From an uncultured Lachnobacterium sp. (GTDB taxonomy: Bacteria > Bacillota > Clostridia > Lachnospirales > Lachnospiraceae), in contig CALAST010000056.1 of NCBI GenBank assembly GCA_937889225.1, positions 1 to 32,869 on the forward strand: a stretch of 32,869 nucleotides of DNA, in the 5' to 3' direction. This document shows, one piece after another, positions 31,342-32,869 of the stretch. A program made the translations under genes and the position numbers. Position 1 is the first letter of the stretch; every line of letters begins with the position of its first letter. The notes beneath the pieces are model-generated. The model saw only the letters and a program-made list of their open reading frames with translations. It did not search any database and was not told where the DNA came from.

Positions 31342-31439
31342 ATAAAATACCCCTACTCCTTAAATTTATCATAACAAAGTCAAATACTCTTTCAAAAATT
31401 TCGACTTTGATATTTTTATTTCATTAAAAGCATATCCTG

Positions 31440-32054
31440 TTAAAACTTCATTTCAGATATACTATAATTTGGAATTTCTGTTGGTGGCTGAAAATGACTT
31501 ATCATATCCATCGCTTCTCCTAGAAAATCCCTTTCAAAACATAGATTTCCTTCATATCCTTTTACCATCAAATCGGTAATCGTTCCAAGTATATCACTTG
31601 AAGTGAAATCATCTGCATGAGTATGTATAGCAGGAGACACGCTTTCGGAATGTCCATGCTCCATCCGGCGTTTTCGAATTTGCTCACTTGCCGTTAATTC
31701 CTTCTCATTTCTCTGCAAAGATGACATCCTATTCTGATTGAGCTGTTCTTGTACAGGTGTCGTACGCACCACTCGTTTCGCCATCTCATAATTTGCTTTC
31801 ATATTAGATGACTTGGTTGCTCTGTGCCCTTTTTGTTTTGCACGTTCAGCCGCTTTTGCAATATTTTCCCTTGCTTTTTTCTGCCAATCTGTCGTTGCAG
31901 ATATACTTGCATTACCGGAACTTTGATACCCGCCTTTTGTCACTTCATCCCATATATTTTGCTTCTTCTCTCTTTTTAGATTTGCAATGCCTTTCGGATT
32001 TTCTTTTATCAACTTTATTATAACAGCAATAATAATCGTTACTATAAGTTCCAT
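31440..32054 (-). CDS. Hypothetical protein with N-terminal membrane anchor
   Basis: A 204-residue protein I do not recognise. The first ~16 residues (MELIVTIIIAVIIKLI) form one short hydrophobic helix, followed by a positively charged stretch. That suggests a membrane-anchored protein with a cytoplasmic body. The middle is rich in Lys, Arg, Gln and Asn with coiled-coil character (KKARENIAKAAERAKQK). It contains His-rich HGHSESVSPAIHTH and ends in a compact C-terminal helix pair. GGAGG lies seven bases before the ATG. It overlaps the upstream gene by 13 bases, so the two are translationally coupled and probably act together. Confidence 0.6.
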   Translation of the reverse strand: MELIVTIIIAVIIKLIKENPKGIANLKREKKQNIWDEVTKGGYQSSGNASISATTDWQKKARENIAKAAERAKQKGHRATKSSNMKANYEMAKRVVRTTPVQEQLNQNRMSSLQRNEKELTASEQIRKRRMEHGHSESVSPAIHTHADDFTSSDILGTITDLMVKGYEGNLCFERDFLGEAMDMISHFQPPTEIPNYSISEMKF

Positions 32055-32773
32055 ATTTTGTCCTCCAATATATACTCTGCCCGTTCTTCCGGCTCCAAAT
32101 CACTTTTCTCTAATAAAATTGACATCTTTTGATTGGTACTTTTAAATGCTTCCAACAATATGTTCCTCATGGGACTTAAAAATTCATCCTCATATAATCC
32201 GGAAATTTTATTTAACTTCTCAAAATGTGGTAAATCTTCAAGTTCGTTCTCTGAATGTTGCATCATAAAAAATGCCAATGCCTTAAAGTCCGGACATGTC
32301 TTTTCTAATGCTTCTTTTACTAATGCCATCAAATTTTCCACTTCACTTTGTATCAAAATCACCTCGATTTCCTGTTTCAATTCCTGCATACAAAGTTTCA
32401 AAAGCGTTGTATATGTCAGATGAAACTCCGTATCTGCTTTTCCAATTAAAAAATCATGGTCAAAACTATTTTCATAATTCATTAGCCACGTTCCATAATT
32501 TTTTAATTTTTTATCCAACACCTGCATTGCATTTCTCCAGACAAAATTGCTTTGTTCCTTTCCATAAATCAAATCATCTTCCATTTTTTCCAAAAGAGAG
32601 TCCAATTCTTCCAATGCAGTCTTAACACGTAAATAATGACTTTCTATCTGTGGTTTTTGTTTTTTTACTTTTTCATACATCTTTTGCCATTGCTTTACCT
32701 TAGGCATATCCGCCCCTGCTAATTTCAATTCCTTTCGCAAAGGTCTTAATGCATCTTTGAATCCAAAAAACAT
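32042..32773 (-). CDS. Hypothetical helical protein
   Basis: A 243-residue protein of unknown family, almost entirely predicted helix, with heptad-like Leu/Glu/Lys patterns (KTALEELDSLLEKMEDDL, LKLCMQELKQEIEVIL). There is no signal peptide and no catalytic motif I recognise. ATG 32773 was chosen because AGGCGG lies seven bases upstream; an in-frame ATG at 32824 is possible but lacks a clear ribosome site. It overlaps the following gene by 13 bases, indicating one transcript with the membrane-anchored protein and perhaps the DUF1653 gene. A palindromic repeat lies upstream at the window end. Confidence 0.6.
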   Translation of the reverse strand: MFFGFKDALRPLRKELKLAGADMPKVKQWQKMYEKVKKQKPQIESHYLRVKTALEELDSLLEKMEDDLIYGKEQSNFVWRNAMQVLDKKLKNYGTWLMNYENSFDHDFLIGKADTEFHLTYTTLLKLCMQELKQEIEVILIQSEVENLMALVKEALEKTCPDFKALAFFMMQHSENELEDLPHFEKLNKISGLYEDEFLSPMRNILLEAFKSTNQKMSILLEKSDLEPEERAEYILEDKIWNL

Positions 32774-32819
32774 ACCCTTTCCGCCTCTTGTAAAATTTTT
32801 ATTGACTTTTATAAATTGT

Positions 32820-32869
32820 ACCAAGTCGCTAGCGCGACGGCTAGCCCTTAGTACATAATTTCGCTACTT
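32820..32869. repeat. Palindromic repeat cut by the window end
   Basis: GTCGC-TAGC-GCGAC (32825-32838) is a small hairpin, and GCTAGC occurs twice (32828-32833, 32840-32845) within a larger imperfect palindrome TACCAAG ... CTTAGTA. The last bases TTTCGCTACTT (32859-32869) match the block after the first hairpin in copies 1 and 2, so another family member probably continues past the window. Confidence 0.55.

Overview
The window looks like chromosome of an anaerobic, spore-forming, low-GC Firmicute, most likely a gut Lachnospiraceae/Clostridia member. Supporting signs are A+T-rich DNA with strong AGGAGG-type ribosome sites, the order tig-clpP-clpX-lon-engB, a one-subunit [FeFe] hydrogenase, an alpha/beta-type small acid-soluble spore protein, DUF5721 and DUF1653 proteins, and an old-yellow-enzyme/2,4-dienoyl-CoA reductase flavoprotein. 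Genus is inference. Almost all genes are on the minus strand; only DUF5721, the hydrogenase, the spore protein and the CYTH protein are on the plus strand. No rRNA, tRNA, CRISPR array or intact transposase was seen.

Layout. 1-7.3 kb: folC, a kinase-like gene remnant, a GNAT acetyltransferase, an M18 aminopeptidase divergent from a DUF5721 gene (both with clear sigma-A promoters), a 2'-5' RNA ligase-like protein, a complete Fe-S flavoprotein reductase and, upstream of it, a paralogue destroyed by an internal deletion but still preceded by an 11-bp operator-like palindrome. 7.7-11.9 kb: a zinc/manganese-type ABC importer (binding protein, ATPase, permease) followed by a MATE exporter. 12.0-18.7 kb: the protein quality-control block, transcribed tig, clpP, clpX, lon, engB. 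18.7-20.6 kb: a group-B-like [FeFe] hydrogenase with a long structured 5' leader. 20.6-24.1 kb: six small accessory enzymes (two GNATs, an ICMT-like membrane methyltransferase, two Nudix hydrolases, a sugar O-acetyltransferase). 24.4-28.5 kb: a heterodimeric ABC exporter and a long leader. 28.6-32.8 kb: spore protein, DJ-1/PfpI protein, CYTH protein, DUF1653 protein and two unrecognised coiled-coil or membrane-anchored proteins.

The most interesting regulatory candidate is at 28293-28547, upstream of the exporter genes on the same strand. A promoter is followed by a 24-codon reading frame with a good ribosome site. Its Shine-Dalgarno segment, an internal coding segment and the 5' arm of an intrinsic terminator can form mutually exclusive pairings in the classic 1:2 / 2:3 / 3:4 attenuator arrangement. 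By analogy with leader-peptide control of bmrCD and other resistance genes, this could be a drug-sensing ribosome-mediated attenuator. About 400 nt of unexplained sequence lies between the terminator and the first exporter gene, so the link is inference.

The second notable system is a dispersed structured repeat family at 2.24, 24.15, 29.05 and 29.77 kb, with related fragments at the window ends. One copy appears to be the empty form. Two others carry an extra module with terminal hairpins resembling IS200/IS605 ends, and the outer stem is kept paired although its sequence differs between copies.
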